This document shows positions 43,139 to 50,920 of a DNA stretch of 50,920 bases, one piece after another (position 1 is the first letter of the stretch; each line of letters opens with the position of its first letter). Source of the DNA: Bacteroidetes bacterium GWB2_32_14 (GTDB lineage Bacteria; Bacteroidota; Bacteroidia; Bacteroidales; UBA12077); assembly GCA_001768235.1 (NCBI GenBank), contig MENK01000011.1, positions 35,461 through 86,380 of the forward strand, read 5' to 3'. The notes beneath the pieces were generated by a model, which worked only from the letters and a program-made list of their open reading frames with translations, searched no databases and was not told where the DNA came from. The translations under genes and the position numbers were made by a program.

Positions 43139-43804
43139 TTAAAGTTTATAGACAAAAAATACATTAATGCTTGGAAAGTATCCATAATTAACAAAGTATT
43201 GGTTCAGTTTATTGTCAATGGCATTACTTAACGATTCGAGAGACTGCTCCCTCTCTTTTTTCAAATAACTATTTGATGCAAATGTTTTCATGAGTGAAAA
43301 CTCAAGGTTTACAGCATATCGACTGCCTTTAATATTGAATTTCCTTCCCAAAATAAATCCTGCATTATGCAGGTTCGATTGCAGAGTAAGTGAAGAAGAG
43401 TACCTGTCTGGGATAGAAATTTCATAGTAGTTTTCAATTGCATCTATAGGGCAATCCTTGGCATTAAGCATTAAAAAAGAATATGACAATCCAATATAAG
43501 TTTTCCTGATATACCATTTTAAAGTTGGTTGTAAATTTATTCCAACTGAAAACGCATCACCAATAGTATTTACTAATAACTCATCAGCATCAAATTCTTT
43601 GAGTAAATCCAAAATTATCACATCGAATGGATTTGTTAAAACACCCAATTTGCCATTTAATGAAATATGTTCAGATATTTCATGCTCATATCCAAAGCTA
43701 TAATATATGGGAATATCTAACCCAACAAAAATTTCTCTGTTTTGCGATAACACATTGTACCCATGAGTTATAAAAATGAAAACAACTACAATTTCTTTTT
43801 TCAT
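43139..43804 (-). CDS. Small outer-membrane-like exported protein
   Basis: A 221-residue protein with a signal peptide (MKKEIVVVFIFITHGYNVLSQ). Alternating hydrophobic strands with aromatic ends (IYYSFGYEHEISEHISLNGKLG, PTLKWYIRKTYIGLSYSFLM, SRYAVNLEFSLMKTF) and a final strand ending VFFVYKL suggest an 8- to 10-stranded beta barrel. No family was recognised. It lies 21 bp downstream of the second LytTR regulator on the same strand, so it may be co-transcribed with that pair. It ends facing the first regulator. ATG 43804 is used, which places a Lys pair before the hydrophobic core. Confidence 0.7.
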   Translation of the reverse strand: MKKEIVVVFIFITHGYNVLSQNREIFVGLDIPIYYSFGYEHEISEHISLNGKLGVLTNPFDVIILDLLKEFDADELLVNTIGDAFSVGINLQPTLKWYIRKTYIGLSYSFLMLNAKDCPIDAIENYYEISIPDRYSSSLTLQSNLHNAGFILGRKFNIKGSRYAVNLEFSLMKTFASNSYLKKEREQSLESLSNAIDNKLNQYFVNYGYFPSINVFFVYKL

Positions 43805-43825
43805 ATGTACAATCATCTAATTCTG

Positions 43826-44521
43826 TTATTGAAACAACTTGTTTACAATATCTTTAAAAGCCCGGCCAACCGGAACTTTTTTATTATTTATTTCCAAAAT
43901 ATTGCCATAATATGCTTTGACATGGTTTATATTTACTATATAAGACTTATGGACTCGTATAAACTTGTTTTTAGGAAGTAATAATTCAAGGTTCTTTAAC
44001 GATTCGAGCTTTAATACTTTTTGTTCATTCGTATATATAGTCACATATTCTTTTAGTCCTTCAATATATAAAATATCATCTAAGTTGATTTTTACCGACT
44101 TGTAACCAGACTTCACGAAGATGTACTTTTTTTCTCCTGAAAGACTACTATGGGTTCTCTGATCAATCAACCTTGTTGCCTTGTTTATTGCCTGTAAAAA
44201 TCGTTCGAATGGAATTGGTTTGAGTAAATAATCGACAGCATCAAGATTATAGCCTTCAAGTGCATATTCCGAATATGCAGTTGTTAAAATAATAATTGGT
44301 TTATAAACAAGTGCTTTTATAAAATCTATCCCTTTGATCTCGGGCATTTGTATATCCAAAAAAAGTATATCTGGTTTTTCATTCTGTATATATAGACCTG
44401 CTTCTGTAGGATTTGTAAATGTTTTAACCATTTCCAGAAAAGGAATTTTTAAAACGTATTCCTGTAGAATAGTAAGGGCCAATGGTTCATCATCAATTGC
44501 AATACACTTGTAATGGTTCAT
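43826..44521 (-). CDS. LytTR-family response regulator
   Basis: A 231-residue regulator. Its receiver carries IAIDDEPLA, phospho-acceptor Asp56 (ILFLDIQMPEIKGIDF) and the conserved Lys (YLLKPIPFERF). The LytTR domain includes KYIFVKSGYKSVKINLDDILYIEG and FIRVHKSYIVNINHVKAYYGN, much closer to the family norm than the other regulator in the window. Its start codon overlaps the stop of the kinase gene (ATGA), so the two are translationally coupled. Confidence 0.94.
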   Translation of the reverse strand: MNHYKCIAIDDEPLALTILQEYVLKIPFLEMVKTFTNPTEAGLYIQNEKPDILFLDIQMPEIKGIDFIKALVYKPIIILTTAYSEYALEGYNLDAVDYLLKPIPFERFLQAINKATRLIDQRTHSSLSGEKKYIFVKSGYKSVKINLDDILYIEGLKEYVTIYTNEQKVLKLESLKNLELLLPKNKFIRVHKSYIVNINHVKAYYGNILEINNKKVPVGRAFKDIVNKLFQ

Positions 44522-45543
44522 AAACTAATTTTTAAGCTTAAACAAAAAGTATCATTTTGTTTATTTATTTTTAATATGTGCCTTTGTGGGTAAATCATTT
44601 CTAATCGTTTTTTACTGTTCAATAGCCCAACTCCTGTTATACTATCAACATTTTTTCCTTTTTCCGAAAAAGTGTTTTCGCAAATGAATTCTAGTTCGTT
44701 ATCTTTTAAGTTTATCCGAATGTAAATTCGTCCATCTTGATTAAGATTACAATGTTTAAATGAGTTTTCTACGAAAGGAATAAAAAGCATGGGCATTATT
44801 TTATAGTTATTTTCTTCAATTGAAATATCAAGTTTTAAATTGTATTTATTAGCCAAACGCAATGATTCTAACTCTATATAGTATTTCAGGTAAGTTATTT
44901 CCTTGCTTAATAATACTTTCTCTTCAGATGCTTCATAAATAATATATCTGAGTAATTGAGATAATGACATTAATGCTCCTGCTGCGTTTTCGGATTTCGT
45001 TAATACAAGGGCATAAATATTATTTAAAGCATTAAATAAGAAGTGCGGATTAAGCTGTGCTTTTAAAAATTTCAATTCAGCTTCCGTTTTTTGTTGAAGC
45101 AACAGGTCTTTTTGATATGTTTGGATAGTATAATAATCGACTATTTTAAGTAAAAAACTGATGAAGAAGATAAATAAATTGATTGCAAAAGTTAAAATAT
45201 ATGGCCTGAATATAGAACCAGAAACGACCTGATATTTAATTAAACCAGGATATAGGCCATAGTGTTTTTCTACTAAAACTCTTAGCAATGTGATAAAAAT
45301 AATGAGTATCGCTCCTGAAAAATAATAAATTCGTTTTTTTTTCTTTATATAAAGCTTGGGGATAAGAAAAAACCAGTTAAAATAAAAAGCAAACAAAAAA
45401 AGGATAACAATAATAATTCCTCTTTCTAGTGCAACTGACACACCTTTAATGGATGAAAAATAAGCTAAATGAAGGACAAAAAATATTCCCCATACTAGTA
45501 TATGTATAAAAACCTTATAGTATTTAATTAAAAATTTAAACAT
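44518..45543 (-). CDS. LytS-type sensor histidine kinase
   Basis: A 341-residue membrane kinase with four hydrophobic segments (about 10-30, 42-62, 72-90, 112-134). A coiled region then leads to the His_kinase core: His167 in KAQLNPHFLFNALNNIYAL, the N box PFVENSFKHCNL, and GVGLLNSKKRLEMIYP. It has no periplasmic sensor domain, as is typical of this class. It is co-transcribed with the overlapping regulator and probably with the outer-membrane-like gene. Confidence 0.93.
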   Translation of the reverse strand: MFKFLIKYYKVFIHILVWGIFFVLHLAYFSSIKGVSVALERGIIIVILFLFAFYFNWFFLIPKLYIKKKKRIYYFSGAILIIFITLLRVLVEKHYGLYPGLIKYQVVSGSIFRPYILTFAINLFIFFISFLLKIVDYYTIQTYQKDLLLQQKTEAELKFLKAQLNPHFLFNALNNIYALVLTKSENAAGALMSLSQLLRYIIYEASEEKVLLSKEITYLKYYIELESLRLANKYNLKLDISIEENNYKIMPMLFIPFVENSFKHCNLNQDGRIYIRINLKDNELEFICENTFSEKGKNVDSITGVGLLNSKKRLEMIYPQRHILKINKQNDTFCLSLKISL

Positions 45544-45572
45544 AATCTAAAATATTAATTCTAGTTAAAGTT

Positions 45573-45603
45573 AAAAAAAAGACCATCAAAAAAGATGGTC
45601 TTT
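45573..45603 (-). terminator. Intrinsic terminator of the lipoprotein gene
   Basis: A perfect 10-bp stem (AAAGACCATC paired with GATGGTCTTT) with a 6-nt loop is followed on the minus strand by a run of T. It lies about 15 bp after the lipoprotein stop and separates it from the LytS gene. Confidence 0.85.
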
Positions 45604-45618
45604 AAATAATTTAGTGGT

Positions 45619-46368
45619 TTAGTATTCTATTTCACCAGAAACTATGTCTATGGTGTATGTTATTCCATCTAATATAAGTTCTGCCTTACCATTTCCCAAA
45701 TAACTAACAATGGCAACAAAATTATAGTTTTGTTCATTAACTGTGCCTGAAATATTCCAGGTCAGTGTACCCTCAATAATTGTTAGCGCTGATTTATTAA
45801 TCTTTACATTGCTTAATGAAATTTGAGAGTTAGAAGTAACCTGGCTTTTATTTCTTATTTTTGATACTGAATTCCCTGTCCTTATTGTACTTCCGTTTAA
45901 TATATAATTACTTGAAGATATTTCCAGTCCAGTTAAAGACCAATCGCTTGAACGATCATCAGAGGAACCAATACGTGGAGCGTCAAAACTTCCATTAACG
46001 CTACCTTTGTAATAAAGGTTATCAAGAGATCCTCCATCAAAAACATAACCATATTCCATTTGATATGAATAGCTATACGTTATTAAGGTGCCAGCCTGAT
46101 TTTCTCTTGTAAAAATTGTGTCAACAGAATAAACAGTGTCAGACAGTGCAGATTTTAGTTGGTCAGAAATATATTCATCAGCTAAACCTGCAATCTCAGT
46201 AATCTCACTTGATATACCAGAATTTGATGACCCAAGAGAAGCCGCAATATCATCAGCAACTTCTTCTGCTACAACCGTGCTATCGGTAATCTCATCTTCC
46301 TGGCTGCAACTTATGCTCATAAAACTGGTAAGTGCAATAATGCTCATAAAATAAATTGTCTTTTTCAT
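45619..46368 (-). CDS. Lipoprotein of unknown function
   Basis: A 249-residue protein with a lipoprotein leader (MKKTIYFMSIIALTSFMSISC, lipidated Cys21) followed by acidic residues (QEDEITD). The +2/+3 acidic pattern is typical of Bacteroidota lipoproteins, including surface-exported ones. A helical segment (EVADDIAASLGSS) precedes a beta-rich, Ser- and Asn-rich domain (about 95-249) with repeated strands such as TLTWNISGTVNEQNYNFVA. It has no catalytic motif and no known family. It is 43 bp after the 206-residue gene and ends at a strong terminator. Confidence 0.75.
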   Translation of the reverse strand: MKKTIYFMSIIALTSFMSISCSQEDEITDSTVVAEEVADDIAASLGSSNSGISSEITEIAGLADEYISDQLKSALSDTVYSVDTIFTRENQAGTLITYSYSYQMEYGYVFDGGSLDNLYYKGSVNGSFDAPRIGSSDDRSSDWSLTGLEISSSNYILNGSTIRTGNSVSKIRNKSQVTSNSQISLSNVKINKSALTIIEGTLTWNISGTVNEQNYNFVAIVSYLGNGKAELILDGITYTIDIVSGEIEY

Positions 46369-46411
46369 AATTAAATGTTTAAAGTTAATATTAAATAAAA
46401 TTCAAAGTATA

Positions 46412-47032
46412 TTAGAAGTTATTAGCCATCTGTTGGTCAGGATTCCAAATTACAAACACAACTTTTGATAAACGCTCAACCGGAATTAATTTCTGAATAT
46501 TGTGTTTTAATACCGGATTAAGTTCTTTAAAGTGCTTCCCCTGATTATCCAACAAGATTTCTTGAAGCGCCAATATCCATATTTTTACATTTTCCTCTTC
46601 TTTCAGGTAAATATTCTGGAGTTCCTTATCATGAGTATTTGTAATTTCTAAAGCCTGAATCATTACATTAAAAAACCGTTTTCTCGTTTCATTTAATATA
46701 TCTGCTTGCCGATCTGCAAGTGTGTCTGAATGAATAGTGTTGATGCATTTTTCTACTTCAGCTTCTCTGCGTATTTCAGAAATGGTCTTTAATTCTTTGC
46801 GTATGCTTTCAATCTGGTTGATTTCATCGCTGGTGAGTTGTTTTTCAAATTCATAACGATAAGGTTTCATCACTGGCATAACTTCTTCAACCAGGTATTT
46901 ATAAGTTTGTCTTTTACTAAAGGTTTGTGAAATTCCTTCTTGTGGAACTGAAATTTCCAGAAGTAACAGTAACCCTGTAAACAAAAAAACGAATGTTGTT
47001 TTGCTTTCTTTTAATAATGGTTTTATTTTCAT
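46412..47032 (-). CDS. Exported helical protein of unknown function
   Basis: A 206-residue protein with an N-terminal hydrophobic segment (TTFVFLFTGLLLLLEISV, residues 12-29), probably a signal peptide cut near GISQ. The mature part is almost all helix, with many charged residues (LTSDEINQIESIRKELKTISEIRREAEVEKCI, then RKRFFNVMIQALEIT). The pattern resembles periplasmic Spy/CpxP-like helical proteins in outline, but no diagnostic motif is present. It heads a two-gene unit with the lipoprotein and is divergent from the efflux operon. Confidence 0.7.
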   Translation of the reverse strand: MKIKPLLKESKTTFVFLFTGLLLLLEISVPQEGISQTFSKRQTYKYLVEEVMPVMKPYRYEFEKQLTSDEINQIESIRKELKTISEIRREAEVEKCINTIHSDTLADRQADILNETRKRFFNVMIQALEITNTHDKELQNIYLKEEENVKIWILALQEILLDNQGKHFKELNPVLKHNIQKLIPVERLSKVVFVIWNPDQQMANNF

Positions 47033-47070
47033 CTTTCTTGTTTATTTTAATTAATAATTAAATTTCTAAT

Positions 47071-47078
47071 CAAAAATA
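47071..47078 (-). promoter_or_regulatory. Possible -7 element of the helical-protein/lipoprotein unit
   Basis: On the minus strand this reads TATTTTTG, an exact TAnnTTTG, about 39 nt before the ATG. No TTG lies at -33. Confidence 0.35.
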
Positions 47079-47262
47079 GTCCAGCCTGATAAGGTGACGA
47101 TTATTTATTCTACTAACAACACTTTTAATAGTACCATCGACAAATTTGATTCTTTAAAACTTTACTTTTTACCTACAGATTAATTATCATTTGTCTTGTT
47201 AGTTATTAATTATAAGTTTAGTTTTCTAAAATACCGGGGTAAATAATATGAGCTTAAAATTG

Positions 47263-47293
47263 TTCAATTCACCGTCCTTTTTATTCAATTCAC
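47263..47293 (+). repeat. Direct repeat with 21-bp period upstream of the efflux operon
   Basis: TTCAATTCAC occurs exactly twice (47263-47272 and 47284-47293), start to start 21 bp, two turns of the helix. LytTR regulators typically bind two such repeats. A near -7 box CATCTTTG (47328-47335, one mismatch to TAnnTTTG) without a -33 element follows, which suggests an activator-dependent promoter. The rest of the 330-bp gap (47033-47363) shows only A/T-rich sequence. Confidence 0.5.
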
Positions 47294-47363
47294 TAACTTT
47301 TACATTTTTTATAATATAAGCTCACTTCATCTTTGTGCTATAAATTAAAAAGTACAACAAGAT

Positions 47364-47789
47364 ATGAAGCGATATTTAATTCTATTACTGGTTGTTTGTG
47401 CAAGCACTGCAACCCGGGCACAAAATCCTGCCGATAAAATAATCGGGATTTGGTTAAATGAAGAAAAGACAACCAAAATTGAGATTCTAAAAACAGGAAA
47501 TACCTATTCTGGGAAAATTGTATGGTTAGCACAACCCAATGACCCAGAAGGTAATCCATACACGGATATTAAAAATCCCGACCCGAAGAAACGAAGCCAG
47601 AAAATTCTTGGCCTAACCATTATTACTGGCCTTAGGTATTCGAATAATAAATGGTACGGCGGTTCCCTTTATGGACCCAAACGCGGGCAGTACGCGAACT
47701 GTTCAATTGTGCTAAAAAGCTCTGGACAACTTCAAATTACGGTATCAAAAGGTGTCTTGTCGGAAACCAAAACATGGGCAAAATTATGA
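47364..47789 (+). CDS. DUF2147 family exported protein
   Basis: A 141-residue protein with a signal peptide (MKRYLILLLVVCASTATRAQ). The mature domain matches DUF2147: IIGIWLNEEKTTKIEILKTGNTYSGKIVWL, then GLTIITGLRY, WYGGSLYGPKRGQYANCSI and GVLSETKTW. It is predicted to be a small lipocalin-like beta barrel in the periplasm, with unknown ligand. Its stop codon overlaps the start of the TolC-like gene (ATGA), so the two are coupled. Confidence 0.88.
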   Translation: MKRYLILLLVVCASTATRAQNPADKIIGIWLNEEKTTKIEILKTGNTYSGKIVWLAQPNDPEGNPYTDIKNPDPKKRSQKILGLTIITGLRYSNNKWYGGSLYGPKRGQYANCSIVLKSSGQLQITVSKGVLSETKTWAKL

Positions 47790-49093
47790 AGATACCAGTT
47801 ATAATATTTGTATTTCTTACTCAGTCAGTTATCGTGCAAGCACAACACGTATTCAATTCATTACATGATGTTTGGGAATACTCACTGTCAAATAACCCTG
47901 AAAATACCATTTACCAGTTAAGGATTGAACAGGCTGAACAGGATAAAAAAACAGCAACCAGTTATTTATACCCGAAAGCAGCTGTAAGCTTTTCAGGTCA
48001 AAGAAGTATTGACATTCCTGAAACTCCTGTACCCGGTGAACTTATTGGGAAACCCGGTGAAACAGTCTATATGAAGTTTGGACAGAATTATAGTTTCAAT
48101 AGTGGAATATCATTAAGTAAAACATTGCTTGACTGGCAGGCTATGGCTCAGTCTAAAATAGCAAAATTGAACGTGTCACTTACCGAAGCTCAGAAAGACT
48201 ATTTTGAACAAACTTTAAAGGAACAGGTTGCACAAGTTTATTATGCGGCCTTAACAGCAAAAAAAGCTGTAAAAATAGGTGAAAGGGACTTTGAAATCGC
48301 TGATTCCATATGCCTGTTATCTAAGGAACGCTTTGAACAGGGTTTAATCGATGCATTGGTTTTTAATCAGGCCAAAATAAATAAGAATAGTGTATTTGAG
48401 AAGCTTGAACGAAACAAACTTTATCAAAGCCAATGCATATATAATCTGAAATTGTTTTTGGGAATCGCAGCCTCCGATTCTTTAATCTTAACGGAAGATA
48501 ATTTAATCTTTGATGAACAGAATACACTTGATTACAAACAACTTACCAGCGAAAAATACATCAAGATATACAGTTTACAATCCGAAATTTCAGGAACTGA
48601 AACAAAAAAAGCACTCGCAAGATTTACTCCCAAAATTGACATCGCTTATTATTATGGTACTTCCCAGTATCAGGATGATTTTGCCTTATCTTTTAAGTCA
48701 TCCGATTGGAAACCGAATAGTTACCTGGGTCTCTCTCTTTCAATACCTGTTTTTACCGGATTTTCTAATAAAATACAATATAATTCTGCTAAAATTTCAC
48801 GAACAATAATGCAAAAAAAACTTCAGGACGAAACCAGAAAGTCAGCTATAAATGATAGCATCCTGCTGAATAATTACTTCTCATCGGCAAAACTTATACA
48901 AGTTGCAACTGAAACATATAAAATTTCAGGCAACAGCGTGGAGCTTGCAGCCAAAAAATATGCACAGGGTTTAATAAACCTTGATGAATATCTGAAAATA
49001 TTTGATGACTACTTAACTGTAGAAAACCAATATTTCAATTCGCTATCGGACTATTTAATAAACAAAGCAACAATCGATGCACGAAAAAAATAA
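47786..49093 (+). CDS. TolC-family outer-membrane efflux protein
   Basis: A 435-residue protein with a signal peptide (MKIPVIIFVFLTQSVIVQAQ). It has the TolC fold of two helical repeats: an N-terminal half (SLHDVWEYSLSNNPENTIYQLRIEQAEQDKKTA) and a C-terminal half (ETYKISGNSVELAAKKYAQGLINLDEYLKIFDDYL). The GLI-x-LDEYL phrase is the conserved second-repeat hairpin. It forms the outer-membrane channel for the HlyD/MacB-like export system encoded next. Start ATG 47786 overlaps the DUF2147 stop. Confidence 0.88.
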   Translation: MKIPVIIFVFLTQSVIVQAQHVFNSLHDVWEYSLSNNPENTIYQLRIEQAEQDKKTATSYLYPKAAVSFSGQRSIDIPETPVPGELIGKPGETVYMKFGQNYSFNSGISLSKTLLDWQAMAQSKIAKLNVSLTEAQKDYFEQTLKEQVAQVYYAALTAKKAVKIGERDFEIADSICLLSKERFEQGLIDALVFNQAKINKNSVFEKLERNKLYQSQCIYNLKLFLGIAASDSLILTEDNLIFDEQNTLDYKQLTSEKYIKIYSLQSEISGTETKKALARFTPKIDIAYYYGTSQYQDDFALSFKSSDWKPNSYLGLSLSIPVFTGFSNKIQYNSAKISRTIMQKKLQDETRKSAINDSILLNNYFSSAKLIQVATETYKISGNSVELAAKKYAQGLINLDEYLKIFDDYLTVENQYFNSLSDYLINKATIDARKK

Positions 49094-49098
49094 AAATT

Positions 49099-50187
49099 AT
49101 GAAAAACAAATTTATCCAATATTGCTTAATTGGAATTACCATCTTAACTGGTTGCAGCCATCAGGAAAGAGTTCAGCCACAACGTAAAGATATTGTAGAT
49201 GCAGTATTTGCAAGCGGAAGCATAATTACAAACAATCAGTATTCGGTGACTTCTCAATCTGAAGGTTATCTTATAAATTCGTTTGTCTATGAAGGAGATA
49301 CTATAAAAGAAGGCCAGACACTCTTCCATATTTATGATGAAACGCAAAAGGTGCAACTCAAAAGCGCAACTGCCAATTATCATTATGCACTGTATAATGC
49401 AAGTTCAAACTCAGCAATTCTACAGCAGTTAAATGCACAGAGAATTCAGTTAAAAAACAAACTTACCACCGATTCATTAAACTTCATCAGATACAATAAT
49501 CTAATTAAGTCAAATGCTGTATCACAGTTGGATTACGAAAGAGTAAAACTTGCTTTCGATAATTCCCTGCAGGAATTGCAGGCTACCGAAATACTTATTA
49601 TGGATACGAAAAAAAATCTCGAATTGGAATTGATTAAATCAAAAGCCAATCTCGTTTCGCAGCAAAACACAAGTTCTTATTTTGTGTTGAGCAGTCGAGT
49701 TAATGGCATCGTATTACAAATATTCAAGACAGATGGAGACCTTGTCAAAAGAGGGGAAACTATTGCAGAAATTGGCTCCGGTAGCTTTATCATAAATTTG
49801 CTTATCTCTGAAGACGATATAAACAAAATCCAAGCAGGCCAGGATGTTTATATAGAACTGAATACCGAAAAAAATAAAGGATATAAAGCCCGGATTTCAA
49901 AAGTTTATCCGGCTTTCGATACAAAAGAACAGTCTTTTATTGCCGAGGCTCTGTTTTCTGAACAGATCTCAAATCTAAAATCAGGCACCCAACTACAGGC
50001 GAATATTGTAATCCTGGAACAGAAACAAGCACTGGTTATCCCTACTAATTATCTCCTCCCAGACGATTATGTAATCACCAGCAGTAAAAAGGAAAAAGTA
50101 AAGATTCAGATTGGAATAAAAACTACAGAATGGGCTGAAATTATAAGTGGCTTAGATGAAAACTCGACAATAGTACGCCCGAATTAA
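49099..50187 (+). CDS. HlyD-like periplasmic adaptor lipoprotein
   Basis: A 362-residue membrane-fusion protein with a lipoprotein leader (LIGITILTGC, Cys19). It has a biotinyl-lipoyl-like half (EGYLINSFVYEGDTIKEGQTLFHIYDE), a long coiled-coil hairpin (about 85-190), and a second lipoyl half (VNGIVLQIFKTDGDLVKRGETIAEIG). A beta-barrel region and a C-terminal domain follow (LPDDYVITSSKKEKVKIQIGI). It links inner-membrane ABC permeases to a TolC channel. It is 5 bp after the TolC-like gene. Confidence 0.9.
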   Translation: MKNKFIQYCLIGITILTGCSHQERVQPQRKDIVDAVFASGSIITNNQYSVTSQSEGYLINSFVYEGDTIKEGQTLFHIYDETQKVQLKSATANYHYALYNASSNSAILQQLNAQRIQLKNKLTTDSLNFIRYNNLIKSNAVSQLDYERVKLAFDNSLQELQATEILIMDTKKNLELELIKSKANLVSQQNTSSYFVLSSRVNGIVLQIFKTDGDLVKRGETIAEIGSGSFIINLLISEDDINKIQAGQDVYIELNTEKNKGYKARISKVYPAFDTKEQSFIAEALFSEQISNLKSGTQLQANIVILEQKQALVIPTNYLLPDDYVITSSKKEKVKIQIGIKTTEWAEIISGLDENSTIVRPN

Positions 50188-50197
50188 ATTTGGTTAT

Positions 50198-50920
50198 ATG
50201 AAAAAATCAGTTAATAAACAGATAGCCGGGGTGCATTTAACCTCAAGAATTGGGCAAACTATTGTTGCCATTTTGGGAGTGACATTTGGCGTCTCCATGT
50301 ATATTTTCATGAACAGTTTTATGAATGGAGTTAATAAAGTACAGGATGATATGGCTTTTAGCTCGATGTCTCACATAAGAATTTACAATGAAAATAATGA
50401 ACAATCGTATAACCCGGTAGAAAGTTTTTTTAAATCACCTCAGACAATTTTTAATATAAGAAACCATAGGGCGATACAATATACCGATGGCATAAAAAAT
50501 ACCTCTGAAATAATCTCCTTTCTTGAAAATCAAGTAGAAATAACTGGCATTGCATGTCAGCTAAATTTTAATGTTTTTTTTCGAAGTGGTTCAAAAAAAA
50601 TAAACGGGCTAATTGCAGGTGTTGAAGTTGCTAACGAGGATAAGCTTTTTGACAATTCGAACAAAGTAATATTTGGCAGTTGGTTCGATTTAAGTTACCA
50701 GAAATCAGGAATTATCCTTGGTAATATTTTGGCTGAAAATTTGGGAGTCAAAGTCAACGATAATATCAACGTACTTACTTCTGATGGAATTTCAAAGAAC
50801 TTCGTTGTTGTTGGTGTAATTGAAACATCTGTAAAACAGGTGGATAAAACAAAAGCATGGCTTAATATTTCATCTGCCCGACAATTGCTGAGTAAAAATC
50901 AGGATTATGCGAGTGATATC
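50198..50920 (+). CDS. MacB/FtsX-type ABC transporter permease, 5' portion
   Basis: The frame opens with ATG at 50198 and stays open to the window edge (241 codons). It has a basic start (MKKSVNKQIAGVHLTSRIG), a membrane helix (TIVAILGVTFGVSMYIFMNSFM) and a large periplasmic MacB core-like region (GIILGNILAENLGVKVNDNINV, then FVVVGVIET). This is the usual permease of MacB- or LolC-like exporters and fits the preceding adaptor and TolC genes. The ATPase gene is expected just beyond the window, or the ATPase is encoded elsewhere. Confidence 0.85.
   Translation, partial: MKKSVNKQIAGVHLTSRIGQTIVAILGVTFGVSMYIFMNSFMNGVNKVQDDMAFSSMSHIRIYNENNEQSYNPVESFFKSPQTIFNIRNHRAIQYTDGIKNTSEIISFLENQVEITGIACQLNFNVFFRSGSKKINGLIAGVEVANEDKLFDNSNKVIFGSWFDLSYQKSGIILGNILAENLGVKVNDNINVLTSDGISKNFVVVGVIETSVKQVDKTKAWLNISSARQLLSKNQDYASDI

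Overview
The window looks like chromosome of a Bacteroidota species, probably Bacteroidales/Marinilabiliales-like. The signs are a type IX secretion (T9SS) type-B sorting domain, DUF4290 next to murA, DUF5683 next to parB/parA, LytS/LytTR pairs, AT-rich intergenic DNA with TAnnTTTG-type -7 boxes, and weak Shine-Dalgarno signals. No tRNA, rRNA, CRISPR array or intact insertion sequence was seen.

Region 1 (1-13.9 kb) is mostly core housekeeping. It holds the 3' end of an elongation factor G gene, a T9SS cargo protein, a PcrA/UvrD helicase, DUF4290, MurA (with Asp in place of the fosfomycin-target Cys), GrpE-DnaJ, a LysM lytic transglycosylase, DUF5683, ParB-ParA, a heptose-7-phosphate kinase-like PfkB protein and a DUF4440 lipoprotein.

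Region 2 (14-30.5 kb) is mixed. It holds a Cache-domain hybrid histidine kinase, a two-gene type II restriction-modification system (SPPY methyltransferase overlapping a PmeII-like endonuclease), PriA, a MATE exporter, an acidic conserved protein, a GNAT enzyme, a possible 37-residue protein, an M3 peptidase lipoprotein, a ZIP metal transporter with a cyclic-nucleotide-binding-like domain inside it, a SemiSWEET, an EamA transporter and TruA.

Region 3 (30.6-41.2 kb) is the most interesting. First come an exported protein, a MauE-thioredoxin membrane protein and a Cys-rich exported peptide. Next, a Crp/Fnr regulator is divergent from DsrE2-TusA, and beyond a terminator lie an FlpD/MvhD-like protein, an HdrA with an embedded GltD module, a second HdrA with a C-terminal winged-helix-like domain, and a QmoC-like membrane subunit. 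I read this as a Qmo/Hdr-type electron-transfer complex linked to sulfur-carrier proteins. The divergent promoter region carries a perfect TGTGAT-N4-ATCACA operator. A short relic resembling an IS982-type transposase N-terminus lies just after the cluster.

Region 4 (41.3-50.9 kb) is a signalling and export block. Two LytS/LytTR two-component pairs converge on a small outer-membrane-like protein. They are followed by a lipoprotein and an unknown exported protein. Divergent from these is an operon of DUF2147, TolC-like, HlyD-like and MacB/FtsX-like permease genes, the last cut by the window end. A 10-bp direct repeat with 21-bp period, a layout typical of LytTR targets, lies upstream of this operon.
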